A DNA stretch of 64,000 bases, from positions 1,178,001 to 1,242,000 of the forward strand of contig JABTUK010000004.1 in the NCBI GenBank assembly GCA_015075405.1, given 5' to 3'. The notes beneath the pieces are model-generated. The model was not told the origin of the DNA. It saw nothing but the letters and a program-made list of their open reading frames with translations, and made no database searches. Below are positions 25,429 to 32,995 of this stretch, piece by piece. The number at the start of each line of letters is the position of its first letter. The stretch's first letter is position 1. The position numbers and the translations under genes are program-made. Source of the DNA: Anaerolineales bacterium (GTDB lineage Bacteria > Chloroflexota > Anaerolineae > 4572-78 > J111).

Positions 25429-26694
25429 CTATAATTTCTCCGGCTCCTGCAACTGCCGGTTCAATATATCCAAAAACTGGCCGCCGCGATGGCCGTCGGT
25501 GGCGCGATGATCCCCGGCCAGGGTGGCCGTCAGCACCGGGCGAATCCCGAACATGCCGTTTTCCACCCAGGGCTGCTCGCTGATTTTGCCAAAGCCAACC
25601 AGGGCTACCTGCGGCGGGTAAATAACGCCGTAGACTTTTTCCACGCCCAGGTCGCCCAGGCTGGTCAGGGTGATGGTCGCATCGCTCAGGTCGGAACTGC
25701 GCAATTTGCCGGCCCGTGTGCGGGTGATGATGTCCCGCACATCCACCATCAGCTCATCCAGCGTCTTCAAATCGGCCTGGTGGATAGCCGGTGTGACCAG
25801 TCCCCCCTGCCGCAGCGAGATGGCAAAGCCGATATTGATCGCTTCCTGGGGCTGGGGTTGGTCGTCCACCCAAAAACCGTTCAGTTCAGGTACTTCAACC
25901 AGCGCTTTAGCCACCGCTTTGATCAACAACACCACCGGCAGCAGCCGGTCTTTGATGGAGCGTTTCTGATTTTCCGCTTCCAGCCAACGCAGCGCCCGGC
26001 TCATGTCAACCCGCGTTTCCAGATAGTAGTGCGGAATCTCGCGGTTGGAACGAGCCATGGCCGCTGCAATCGCCCGGCGCATACCGGCTTGAAAATCGGG
26101 CGGTGTGGGCCGGGGGGCGACAGGTTCAGTGGGGGGCGGTGGGGCCGAGGTGACAACCGGCGCGGCGGCTGGCGGGGCGATCACCGGAATTTCAGGCTTT
26201 GGCTCGACCACTTTGGCCTTCAACTCGGCCGCGGCTCGCTCCACGTCAACCCGCTCGATGGTTCCGTGCGGGCCGGTTCCCTTGACCGTGCTTAAATCAA
26301 GGCCAAATTCGCCGGCCAGTTTGCGGGCCAGCGGCGACACCCGCAGCCGTTCCCCCGGCGCGGCAGCGGGCACAGGGGCCGCGGGCGGTCGCTCGATTTC
26401 AGGGACAGCCTTTAAGACCGGAGCCGCCATTGCCGGGGCCGCCACCGCTTCCGGCGCGCCTACGGCCCGAATTAAGGCCAGCACCGTGCCCACCGGCGCC
26501 TTTTGCCAGGGCTGGATCAAAATTTGCTCCACCACCCCATCCTCAAAAACCTCGATATCAATAATCCCTTTGTCCGTTTCCACTTCGGCGATGACATCGC
26601 CCTTTTTGACCGGGTCGCCGGGTTTGACTTTCCATTCCACCAGCGTCCCGGCATCCATATCAGCGCCCAAACTGGGCATACAAAATTCACTCAT
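25429..26694 (-). CDS. dihydrolipoamide acyltransferase (E2) of a 2-oxoacid dehydrogenase complex
   Basis: Start ATG 26694 (GAGGAA upstream) gives 421 residues. A single lipoyl domain (1-78) carries lipoyl-Lys42 in VETDKGIIDIEV. A Pro/Ala linker follows, then the E1/E3-binding domain (RVSPLARKLAGEFGLDLSTV). A second Pro-rich linker leads to the catalytic domain, with the active-site motif DHRATDGHRGG near the C-terminus. Family: transfers the acyl group from lipoamide to CoA (pyruvate, acetoin or branched substrates). No E3 is encoded nearby. Confidence 0.92.
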   Translation of the reverse strand: MSEFCMPSLGADMDAGTLVEWKVKPGDPVKKGDVIAEVETDKGIIDIEVFEDGVVEQILIQPWQKAPVGTVLALIRAVGAPEAVAAPAMAAPVLKAVPEIERPPAAPVPAAAPGERLRVSPLARKLAGEFGLDLSTVKGTGPHGTIERVDVERAAAELKAKVVEPKPEIPVIAPPAAAPVVTSAPPPPTEPVAPRPTPPDFQAGMRRAIAAAMARSNREIPHYYLETRVDMSRALRWLEAENQKRSIKDRLLPVVLLIKAVAKALVEVPELNGFWVDDQPQPQEAINIGFAISLRQGGLVTPAIHQADLKTLDELMVDVRDIITRTRAGKLRSSDLSDATITLTSLGDLGVEKVYGVIYPPQVALVGFGKISEQPWVENGMFGIRPVLTATLAGDHRATDGHRGGQFLDILNRQLQEPEKL

Positions 26695-26793
26695 AGGTTC
26701 CTCGCTGTCTTTATTGGAAGATTGGAGGATTGGAAGATTGGAGGTCTGGACATTAATCCAACCTTCCACCCTTCCAGCCCTCCTTCCATAATT

Positions 26794-27801
26794 TCATGGC
26801 GCAGTACCGCTGCACATCCTTTTGACAGTCGCCACAATTGTCTCCACCTGCGGCAGGGCCGCCTGCTCCAGGTGTTTGGCGTAAGGCATGGGCGCCTCGG
26901 CGCTGCAGATGCGCTCCACCGGCGCGTCCAGCTCATAAAACGCCTGCTCCATAATCCGGGCGCTTACCTCCGCCGCGATGCTGCCGCTGCGCCAACCTTC
27001 ATCCACAATCAGGGCGCGATGGGTTTTAGCCACCGAGGCCAGGAAGGTCGCCTCATCCAGCGGGCGGAGAGTACGCAGGTCAATCACTTCCGCCTCGATG
27101 CCCTCCTGGGCCAGGAGGCCGGCGGCTTCCAACGCCTTGAACAGGCTGGCGCTGTAAGTGATAAGGGTGATATCGCGCCCCTCGCGGCGCACCCGCGCCC
27201 GGTCAATATCCACCGGCCCAGCGTTGGCCGGTAGCTGGCCCTCCATATTGTAGAGGGTGTTGTTCTCAAAGATCAGCACCGGGTCCGGGTCTTCCAGGGC
27301 CGTCCAGAGCATGCCCCGCGCGTCTTCCACTGTGGCCGGGGTCAGCACCTTGATGCCGGGGATATGGGCGTACCAACCTTCCAGGCTGTGAGCGTGCTGG
27401 GCCGCCAACTGCCGGCCCGCGCCGGTGGCCATGCGAATGACCAGCGGTACGTTGAACGCCCCACCCGACATATGCAGAATCGTCGCGGCGTTGTTGAGAA
27501 TCTGGTCGCTCGCCAGCAGGCTAAAGTTGACCGTCATCACCTCGACAATGGGCCGCATCCCCCCCATCGCCGCGCCGATGCCCGCCCCCACAAAGGCCGA
27601 CTCCGACAGCGGCGTGTCGCGGATGCGCTCCGGGCCAAACTCTTGCAGCAAGCCTTTGCTCACCGCAAAGCAGCCGCCGTAGCGCCCCACATCCTCGCCC
27701 ATCAGAAAAACCCGCTCATCCTGCCGCATCGCCTCCCGTATCGCCTCGCGCATCGCCTCCCGATAGGTTGTTTGGATCATTTGCTTGCCATTGCTGCTCA
27801 T
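26794..27801 (-). CDS. 2-oxoacid dehydrogenase E1 beta subunit
   Basis: 335 residues matching the PDH/acetoin dehydrogenase E1 beta chain: REAMRQDERVFLMGEDVGRYGG, SEFVGAGIGAAMGGMRPIVE-like sequence, QHAHSLEGWYAHIPGIKV and the C-terminal AEAPMPYAKHLEQAALP. Start ATG 27801 has GGAGG at good spacing. It pairs with E1 alpha upstream to form the thiamine-dependent decarboxylase. QHAHSLE and the neighbouring synthetase are common to pyruvate- and acetoin-type enzymes; substrate not decided. Confidence 0.93.
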   Translation of the reverse strand: MSSNGKQMIQTTYREAMREAIREAMRQDERVFLMGEDVGRYGGCFAVSKGLLQEFGPERIRDTPLSESAFVGAGIGAAMGGMRPIVEVMTVNFSLLASDQILNNAATILHMSGGAFNVPLVIRMATGAGRQLAAQHAHSLEGWYAHIPGIKVLTPATVEDARGMLWTALEDPDPVLIFENNTLYNMEGQLPANAGPVDIDRARVRREGRDITLITYSASLFKALEAAGLLAQEGIEAEVIDLRTLRPLDEATFLASVAKTHRALIVDEGWRSGSIAAEVSARIMEQAFYELDAPVERICSAEAPMPYAKHLEQAALPQVETIVATVKRMCSGTAP

Positions 27802-27902
27802 ACTGACCTCCGTTCAAAGCAGGAACTGAGGGAACTGGTGGGAACTAACGGAACTGAAGGGGGTTTGATTACCCCTAAGTTCCTTCAATTCCATAAGTTC
27901 CT

Positions 27903-28928
27903 TCAGTTCCTTTTTTCCGAGTAAACAAACCGGGTCAAATCCTCGACCGGCTCCCAGGTTCCGGCCTCGGCAAATTCCACCGCCGCCTCGATTTCAAGCG
28001 TTACTTCCCGCTCGATTTCCTCCAGGTCTTCCGCGCCCAGCAGGCCGCGCTCTTTGAGGTAGCGGGTAAAGGTGACAATCGGGTCGCGCTGCTTCCACTC
28101 CTCCACCTCCTCTTTGCTGCGGTACAGTTCGGTGTCGAAGGCGGAGTGGCCGCGGAAGCGATAAGTCCGACATTCCAGGAAGAAGGGACCCTGGCCGCTG
28201 CGAACATATTCCGCTGCCTCTTTGGCCGCCGCCTCGACGGCCAGCACCTCCATCCCGTCAACGGCAGCGGCGGGCATGGCGTAACCCGCGGCCTTTTTGG
28301 TCAGGTCGGTTTCGGCCTGGGCGTAGCGCAGGGCCGTGCCCATAGCGTACAGATTGTTCTCGCAGACAAACAACACCGGCGCATGCCACAGCGAAGCCAG
28401 ATTCATCGTCTCGTGAAACTCACCTTCGGCCACCGCCCCATCGCCAAAATAACAGCAGGTGAGCTGCGGCCGGTGGCGCATCTGGTCGGCCAGGGCCAGG
28501 CCCAGGGCCAGCGGCAGCCCCCCGCCGACAATGGCATTGCCGCCGCAGAAGCGAGTCTCTTTGTCAAACAAGTGCATCGAACCGCCCCGCCCCCGGCTGC
28601 ACCCCTCCTGCTTGCCGTACATCTCGGCCATAATCGTCGCCGCCGGCACGCCGCGCGCTAGCGCCTGGCCGTGTTCGCGGTAAGTAGCGACAATGTTATC
28701 CTCCGCTTGCAAAGCCTCATTGACCCCCACCGCCACCGCCTCCTCGCCGATGTACAGGTGCAAAAAGCCGCGAATCTTCATCGCCCCATACAGTTCGGCG
28801 CATTTCTCCTCCAACCGGCGGATGCGCAGCATCTGCCGCAGCAGGTGCAGGCCATGGGGCCGGTCAGTCTGGAGTTCGGCTTGTTTGGTTGGTTTCTTTT
28901 TGGATGGTTCTAACAGTATTTTTTTCAT
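27903..28928 (-). CDS. 2-oxoacid dehydrogenase E1 alpha subunit (TPP-binding)
   Basis: 341 residues. The thiamine diphosphate motif is GDGAVAEGEFHETMN followed by FVCENNLYAMGT. Upstream are the conserved YREHGQALARG and GRGGSMHLFD. Downstream is YRFRGHSAFDTELYRSKEE, the phosphorylation-loop region. Start is three bases after the synthetase stop, so the two genes are coupled. The gap to E1 beta (102 bases) is filled with a GGAACTGA word-repeat hairpin. Confidence 0.93.
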   Translation of the reverse strand: MKKILLEPSKKKPTKQAELQTDRPHGLHLLRQMLRIRRLEEKCAELYGAMKIRGFLHLYIGEEAVAVGVNEALQAEDNIVATYREHGQALARGVPAATIMAEMYGKQEGCSRGRGGSMHLFDKETRFCGGNAIVGGGLPLALGLALADQMRHRPQLTCCYFGDGAVAEGEFHETMNLASLWHAPVLFVCENNLYAMGTALRYAQAETDLTKKAAGYAMPAAAVDGMEVLAVEAAAKEAAEYVRSGQGPFFLECRTYRFRGHSAFDTELYRSKEEVEEWKQRDPIVTFTRYLKERGLLGAEDLEEIEREVTLEIEAAVEFAEAGTWEPVEDLTRFVYSEKRN

Positions 28929-28931
28929 TTT

Positions 28932-30686
28932 TTACTCACTCCCTTCCAGCGTCGAAACATCGCCCTCCGCCAGGCCCAACTCGCGGGCCTTGAGCAGGCG
29001 GCGCATGATTTTGCCGCTGCGGGTTTTGGGCAGGTTTTGATTGAATTCGATTTCTTTGGGCGCGACCGCCGACCCCAACTTCTGGCGGGCAAAGCCGATG
29101 ATGTCCAACTTCAGTTCTTCACTCGGCTCGAAGCCGGGCTTGAGCGAGACAAAGGCTTTGACCAGCTCGCCAATCAGCGGGTCGGGCTTGCCGATGACGC
29201 CGGCTTCGGCCACCGCTCGATGTTCCAGCAGGGCGCTTTCTACCTCAAACGGGCCGACCATGTGGCCGGAGGTTTTGATGATGTCGTCCGCCCGGCCAAT
29301 AAACCAGAAGTAGCCGTCGGCGTCGCGCCGGGCCAGGTCGCCGGTGATGTACCAGCCGCCTTTAAAGCATTTCTGGTAGCGCTCTTCGTCGTTCAGATAG
29401 CCCCGGAACATCGAAGGCCAGCCGGGTTTGAGGGCCAAATCGCCTTCAACGCACGGCTCCTCGACCACCTCGACCGAGCCGTTGACTTTATGCACAATCG
29501 CCGCCTCGATGCCGGGCAGCGGGCGGCCCATCGAGCCGGGCCGGACTTCCATCGCGGCAAAGTTGGCAATCATAATCCCGCCGGTTTCGGTTTGCCACCA
29601 GTTATCGTGGATGGGCAGACCCAATGCTTGCAGGCCCCAGGTCACAGCTTCGGGGTTGAGCGGCTCGCCGACGCTGTGGATCAGCCGCAGATGGCGCAGA
29701 TCGTACTCTTTGCGCGGCTCAATACCCAGCCGCATCAAGCGGCGGATGGCCGTCGGGGCGGTGTACCAAACCGTCACCTTTTGCTCTTGCAGAATCTTGC
29801 ACCAGCGTTCGGCGTCAAAATCGGCCTCGTCAATGATGTTGGTCACGCCATGGGCCAGCGGGGCGATCATACCGTAGGAGATGCCGGTCACCCAGCCGGG
29901 GTCGGCGGTACACCAGAAAATGTCGCCGGGGTGCAGGTCCAGCACATATTTGCCGGTCATGTAATGGGTCAGAATGGCTTTGTGAACGTGAATCGCGCCT
30001 TTGGGCATGCCGGTGGTGCCGCTGGTAAAATGCAGCACGGCCATGTCTTCGGGGTCGGTCGGGGGGATGGTGAAATCAGGCGAAGCCTGGGCCATCAGCT
30101 TGGGCAGGGAGAGCAGGTCTGCCTCATGCTCCGGCAGGTCGGTCAGCAGGACATGTTGGAGGTGGGGCAAACGTTTACGCAAATCGGCAATCTTCTGCTG
30201 ATACTGCCGCCGGGTGGTGACCAGCACTTTGGCCTCGCCCAGGTGCATGCGCTGATAAATCGGCTCCGGGCCAAACGCGGAGAAGAGCGGACAAAAAACG
30301 CTGACATTTTTCAGCGTCCCCAATGCGGTCAGATACAGTTCGGGGATGCGCCCGGCCAGCACAAAAACGCGCTCGCTTCTACGGACGCCCAACGCGCGCA
30401 GCGCATTGGCAAAACGATTGCTCTGGGCTTTCAAGTCGGCGTAGGAAAAATCGCGCCTTGTTCCATCCCGGCCCAACCAGCGCAGGGCCAATTGGTCGCG
30501 GCGCGGGCCGTCGGCGTGGCGGTCAACGGCCTCATGGGCAATATTCAGCCCACGCCCCTCCGGCAGCTCGTCGAGTTCGCGCCAGATGTCCGTCCATGAG
30601 AAAGTCTGATAGGTCTGCTCGTAATCCAGCAGATTTGGCTGCACCGCCCAGTTTGAAAATGATTTTTTGATAGGTTTCCAGTCCAT
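28932..30686 (-). CDS. acetyl-CoA synthetase (AMP-forming acyl-CoA ligase)
   Basis: Start ATG 30686 has GGAGGAAG upstream, giving 584 residues. Motifs are AMP-binding FTSGTTGMPKGAIHVH, DNWWQTETGGIMIAN, the hinge GRADDIIKTSGHMVGPFEVE and the C-terminal lysine loop PKTRSGKIMRRLLK. The WQTETG core is that of acetate-CoA ligases. First gene of the operon with E1, E2 and ACP. By family it makes acetyl-CoA (or another short acyl-CoA) from the acid, ATP and CoA. The product is shorter than the usual ~650 residues of Acs because the N-terminal part is reduced. Confidence 0.9.
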   Translation of the reverse strand: MDWKPIKKSFSNWAVQPNLLDYEQTYQTFSWTDIWRELDELPEGRGLNIAHEAVDRHADGPRRDQLALRWLGRDGTRRDFSYADLKAQSNRFANALRALGVRRSERVFVLAGRIPELYLTALGTLKNVSVFCPLFSAFGPEPIYQRMHLGEAKVLVTTRRQYQQKIADLRKRLPHLQHVLLTDLPEHEADLLSLPKLMAQASPDFTIPPTDPEDMAVLHFTSGTTGMPKGAIHVHKAILTHYMTGKYVLDLHPGDIFWCTADPGWVTGISYGMIAPLAHGVTNIIDEADFDAERWCKILQEQKVTVWYTAPTAIRRLMRLGIEPRKEYDLRHLRLIHSVGEPLNPEAVTWGLQALGLPIHDNWWQTETGGIMIANFAAMEVRPGSMGRPLPGIEAAIVHKVNGSVEVVEEPCVEGDLALKPGWPSMFRGYLNDEERYQKCFKGGWYITGDLARRDADGYFWFIGRADDIIKTSGHMVGPFEVESALLEHRAVAEAGVIGKPDPLIGELVKAFVSLKPGFEPSEELKLDIIGFARQKLGSAVAPKEIEFNQNLPKTRSGKIMRRLLKARELGLAEGDVSTLEGSE

Positions 30687-30826
30687 ATCTTCCTCCGTTG
30701 GTCCATAAAAAGTTACACCGCCCGCAAACATCGAACAGAGAAGATAAATTGAACTGAACCACAAGTTCAGAGGGTTTGGTTGGCTCGCGCTCGTTCTGAC
30801 AAGAGGGTGAGCACGTTAAACAAGGG

Positions 30827-30913
30827 ATGGAAGATTTTGAAGAGGTAGAGCTGGAAATCAAGGGGAAACTGGAGGGGGTAGAGCAGCGCTTAGAGCTAAA
30901 CCTGCCATAGCGA
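30827..30913 (+). other. short ORF or relic in the 30687-31283 gap
   Basis: A 28-codon reading frame from ATG 30827 (MEDFEEVELEIKGKLEGVEQ, then RLELNLP) is open a few codons further upstream. It reads like the C-terminal helix of a longer protein. There is no ribosome site. It may be the last remnant of a deleted gene. The remainder of the gap holds the CRP-type sites and no other coding signal. Confidence 0.25.
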
Positions 30914-30990
30914 GACTCTCCTGTATTAAAACCAGCAGTTACGTAGAATCTGCCATAAATAGTATACCGTAAAAGTCGCTGACAAGTCTA

Positions 30991-31056
30991 GTGACAAATG
31001 TCACAAACCCTGGGAACATTGTTCTTTAAGTTTTAACTAATTGTGACAAATGTCAC
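30991..31056. promoter_or_regulatory. two identical CRP-type palindromes between divergent transcription units
   Basis: GTGACAAATGTCAC occurs exactly at 30991-31004 and 31043-31056, 52 bases apart (about five helical turns). Each fits GTGA-N6-TCAC. They are about 300-370 bases upstream of the synthetase start and about 230-290 upstream of the rightward small ORF, so they could control both directions. Related sites are at 19323-19358. Confidence 0.65.
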
Positions 31057-31283
31057 CAGCCATGAGGATAAAGTTCACTTTTTATTACCCGGCAATAGGC
31101 TTATAGTAGAGTTAGGGTTTATGGACATCATGGCTGCTTGGGTTCCGGGCAGGTTTTCCCCATCAAAATAGACCCGCCTCCTTTCCTCCGTACTTTCATC
31201 AATCACCTTACCTGCCGAAAATGGAACCTAATCAGGCCCGCTAAATTGGCCAATGGGGGCCAAAAAAGGAAGGGTAAAATATC

Positions 31284-31406
31284 ATGAAACGTCTACTGCG
31301 AATGTTAGGGTGGTTGTTTAGTCTCCGGTTTGCTCCTGCCTATCTCTTTATTCCGGTTCTACATTCAAAACACGCTCGGCCAGATAAGAAGCATATCGCC
31401 TCTTAA
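31284..31406 (+). CDS. 40-residue hydrophobic peptide, possible small membrane protein
   Basis: ATG 31284 is preceded by GGAAGGG about ten bases upstream. The product starts MKRLLRMLGWLFSLRFAPAY and continues LFIPVLHSKHARPDKKHIAS: a positively charged start, one short hydrophobic stretch and a basic tail. It is downstream of CRP-type sites and upstream of the ATPase operon. It could be a real small protein or chance; no relatives known to me. Confidence 0.35.
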   Translation: MKRLLRMLGWLFSLRFAPAYLFIPVLHSKHARPDKKHIAS

Positions 31407-31503
31407 ACCTCAACCCCTCCCTCTACCAAAACCGCTCGCTCAACCGCTAAGCGTGATGAGCTATTCTAAGGCAAAAACTTTTGGTAATTAAAGGAGACGG
31501 GAG

Positions 31504-31986
31504 ATGAATAGAAGCTTGGGTCGCAAAGACAGGCTAATCAAAGAAAAACGACACGACGTTTACCAAGAAAGCAACAAATGGCCGGAACCAACGCTTTGCA
31601 GCGCGTGCGGCGCTTTGTTTGTCAATGGGCGCTGGACGTGGCAAGAAGCGCCGGCGACAGTCTACCAGGCGGTTTGTCCGGCCTGCCGGCGGATTTCTGA
31701 CCGTTTGCCGGCGGGATATGTGGAGGTCAAAGGACAATTTTTTGAAGAACACCGGGCTGAAATATTGAATCTGATCCGCAATATTGAAAAACAAGAGAAA
31801 GACGAACACCCTCTGGAAAGAATTATGGCTATTTCAACCGAAAGCGGTTTTCCGGTTGTAACCACAACGGGCCTTCATCTGGCTCGCCGGATTGGCGAAG
31901 CCCTGGCCCGGGCCTATAAAGGCCAGCTATCTTTTCATTACCCTGAGGCCGAAGAAAGCATCAGGGTCCACTGGCAGCGGCAATAA
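31504..31986 (+). CDS. zinc-ribbon protein, BCAM0308-like
   Basis: 160 residues, start ATG 31504 with GGAGACGGGAG before it. Two CxxC pairs (LCSACGALF and VCPACRRISDRLPAG) form a treble-clef or zinc ribbon. The second half, FPVVTTTGLHLARRIGEALARAYKGQ with SFHYPEAEESIRV, has a pattern I associate with the BCAM0308 group found in anaerobic-type gene clusters. Molecular role unknown. It leads the plus-strand run that becomes the ATPase operon. Confidence 0.65.
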   Translation: MNRSLGRKDRLIKEKRHDVYQESNKWPEPTLCSACGALFVNGRWTWQEAPATVYQAVCPACRRISDRLPAGYVEVKGQFFEEHRAEILNLIRNIEKQEKDEHPLERIMAISTESGFPVVTTTGLHLARRIGEALARAYKGQLSFHYPEAEESIRVHWQRQ

Positions 31987-32008
31987 ATCGGCTTAAGGGA
32001 GGTAAAAT

Positions 32009-32497
32009 ATGACAACCCAGACTGAGTTAAGATTACTCACGGCGCTGCGAGGTATGCACGCCCTCCAGAAAATGGAGACAGGCCATATCAAAAAGCTGGC
32101 CGCTCTGGCCAGCGAGATGCAATTTGCCAAAGATCAGATCATCTACCGTAGCGGTGATCCGGGTGAGGCCATCTACTTTATTGAAGAGGGTGAAGTAGTC
32201 ATAGAAATGACCCAGCCCGACAACCCTAACCCGATGCTGATGTATACCGTCGGGCCGGGCCACCTGTTCGGCTGGTCAGCCCTGTTTCCCACCCGGCGGA
32301 AACAGGCCAGGGCGCGGGCTGTAACGCCGGCCCGCGTTATCGCCATCAATGCGGCCGGCCTGCGAGCAGCTTTCCGCTCAGATCAGAGTCTGGAAAATGC
32401 CATGATCCAACAGGTGAATGAAGTCATCGCCGACCGGCTGGCGGCCATCCGGCAGCAACTGGCCAACACTATCCAATTAGAGGCGAAGGTGAAGTGA
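32009..32497 (+). CDS. stand-alone cyclic-nucleotide-binding domain protein
   Basis: 162 residues, one cNMP-binding beta-roll (KLAALASEMQFAKDQIIYRSGDPGEAIYFIEEGEVVIEM, read in parts; then GHLFGWSALFP and ARARAVTPARVIAI). A C-terminal amphipathic helix follows, but no winged helix, so it cannot bind DNA like CRP. The phosphate-binding cassette is GWSALFPTRRKQARA, close to the GELAL...R..A type. Its stop overlaps the GTG start of the ATPase G/H gene (GTGA), so the two are translationally coupled. This suggests it senses a nucleotide for the V-ATPase. Confidence 0.85.
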   Translation: MTTQTELRLLTALRGMHALQKMETGHIKKLAALASEMQFAKDQIIYRSGDPGEAIYFIEEGEVVIEMTQPDNPNPMLMYTVGPGHLFGWSALFPTRRKQARARAVTPARVIAINAAGLRAAFRSDQSLENAMIQQVNEVIADRLAAIRQQLANTIQLEAKVK

Positions 32498-32895
32498 TCA
32501 CCCTTCCATCAGAAGCAACCAGGCCGGAGACTGCCTCACCCCTGGCAATCATTCATCAAAAAGAAACCGAGTTGCAGCGCCGGCTTGAGGCGGCTCGCCG
32601 GCAAGCCGAGGTTGACCTCCAGGCGGCGCGCCAGGAAGCCAGGCAGAGAATCGCTCAAGTGGAGGAGGCCGGCCGGGCCGAAGCTAGAGCTATGTTTGAA
32701 CAAGGACTGGCAGCGACGCAGCAAGAAATTGAAGCGATTCTAACCGCGGCCCAGACCGAAGCCGCGACCCTTCAGCAGCGGGTCGCGCCTCATCTGGATG
32801 ACGCCGCCGCTCAGATTGCGCGGCTGGTCCTGACGAACCATGTCATTTCGAGGAGGAACGACGAGAAATCCCTGAGATATACACTGGCAAAGTGA
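32494..32895 (+). CDS. ntpF: V/A-type ATPase peripheral stalk subunit (G/H-like), C-terminus replaced by a repeat
   Basis: GTG start 32494. Residues 1-110 are a continuous coiled coil rich in Glu, Arg and Ala (ETELQRRLEAARRQAEVDLQ), typical of the G/H stalk subunit that pairs with E. After IARLVLTN the reading frame enters a family A palindromic element (32839-32932), so the last ~19 residues (HVISRRNDEKSLRYTLAK) are repeat-derived. The position as first ATPase gene before I, K, E, C matches ntpF of Enterococcus. At 133 residues it remains of normal length. Confidence 0.8.
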   Translation: MITLPSEATRPETASPLAIIHQKETELQRRLEAARRQAEVDLQAARQEARQRIAQVEEAGRAEARAMFEQGLAATQQEIEAILTAAQTEAATLQQRVAPHLDDAAAQIARLVLTNHVISRRNDEKSLRYTLAK

Positions 32896-32932
32896 GTCTG
32901 GAGGGATTTCTCCCTTCGGTCGAAATGACATG
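32839..32932. repeat. ATGTCATTTCGA palindromic element, family A copy 2 (inside an ATPase gene end)
   Basis: CATGTCATTTCGAGGAGG at the left and CGGTCGAAATGACATG at the right, with GAGAAATCCC and GGGATTTCTCC inside. The left 57 bases are translated as the end of the G/H subunit. Confidence 0.82.
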
Positions 32933-32995
32933 CTCTCCTTGAAAATAACATCTTAATTTTGAAAATTACTTAGCTCTGGAAGGAGAGCAATTTCT

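Noticed and set aside
29037..30599. 520-residue open frame antisense to the acyl-CoA synthetase
   Set aside because: It mirrors the GC-rich third positions of the real gene, has no motif, and the sense frame carries all synthetase signatures.
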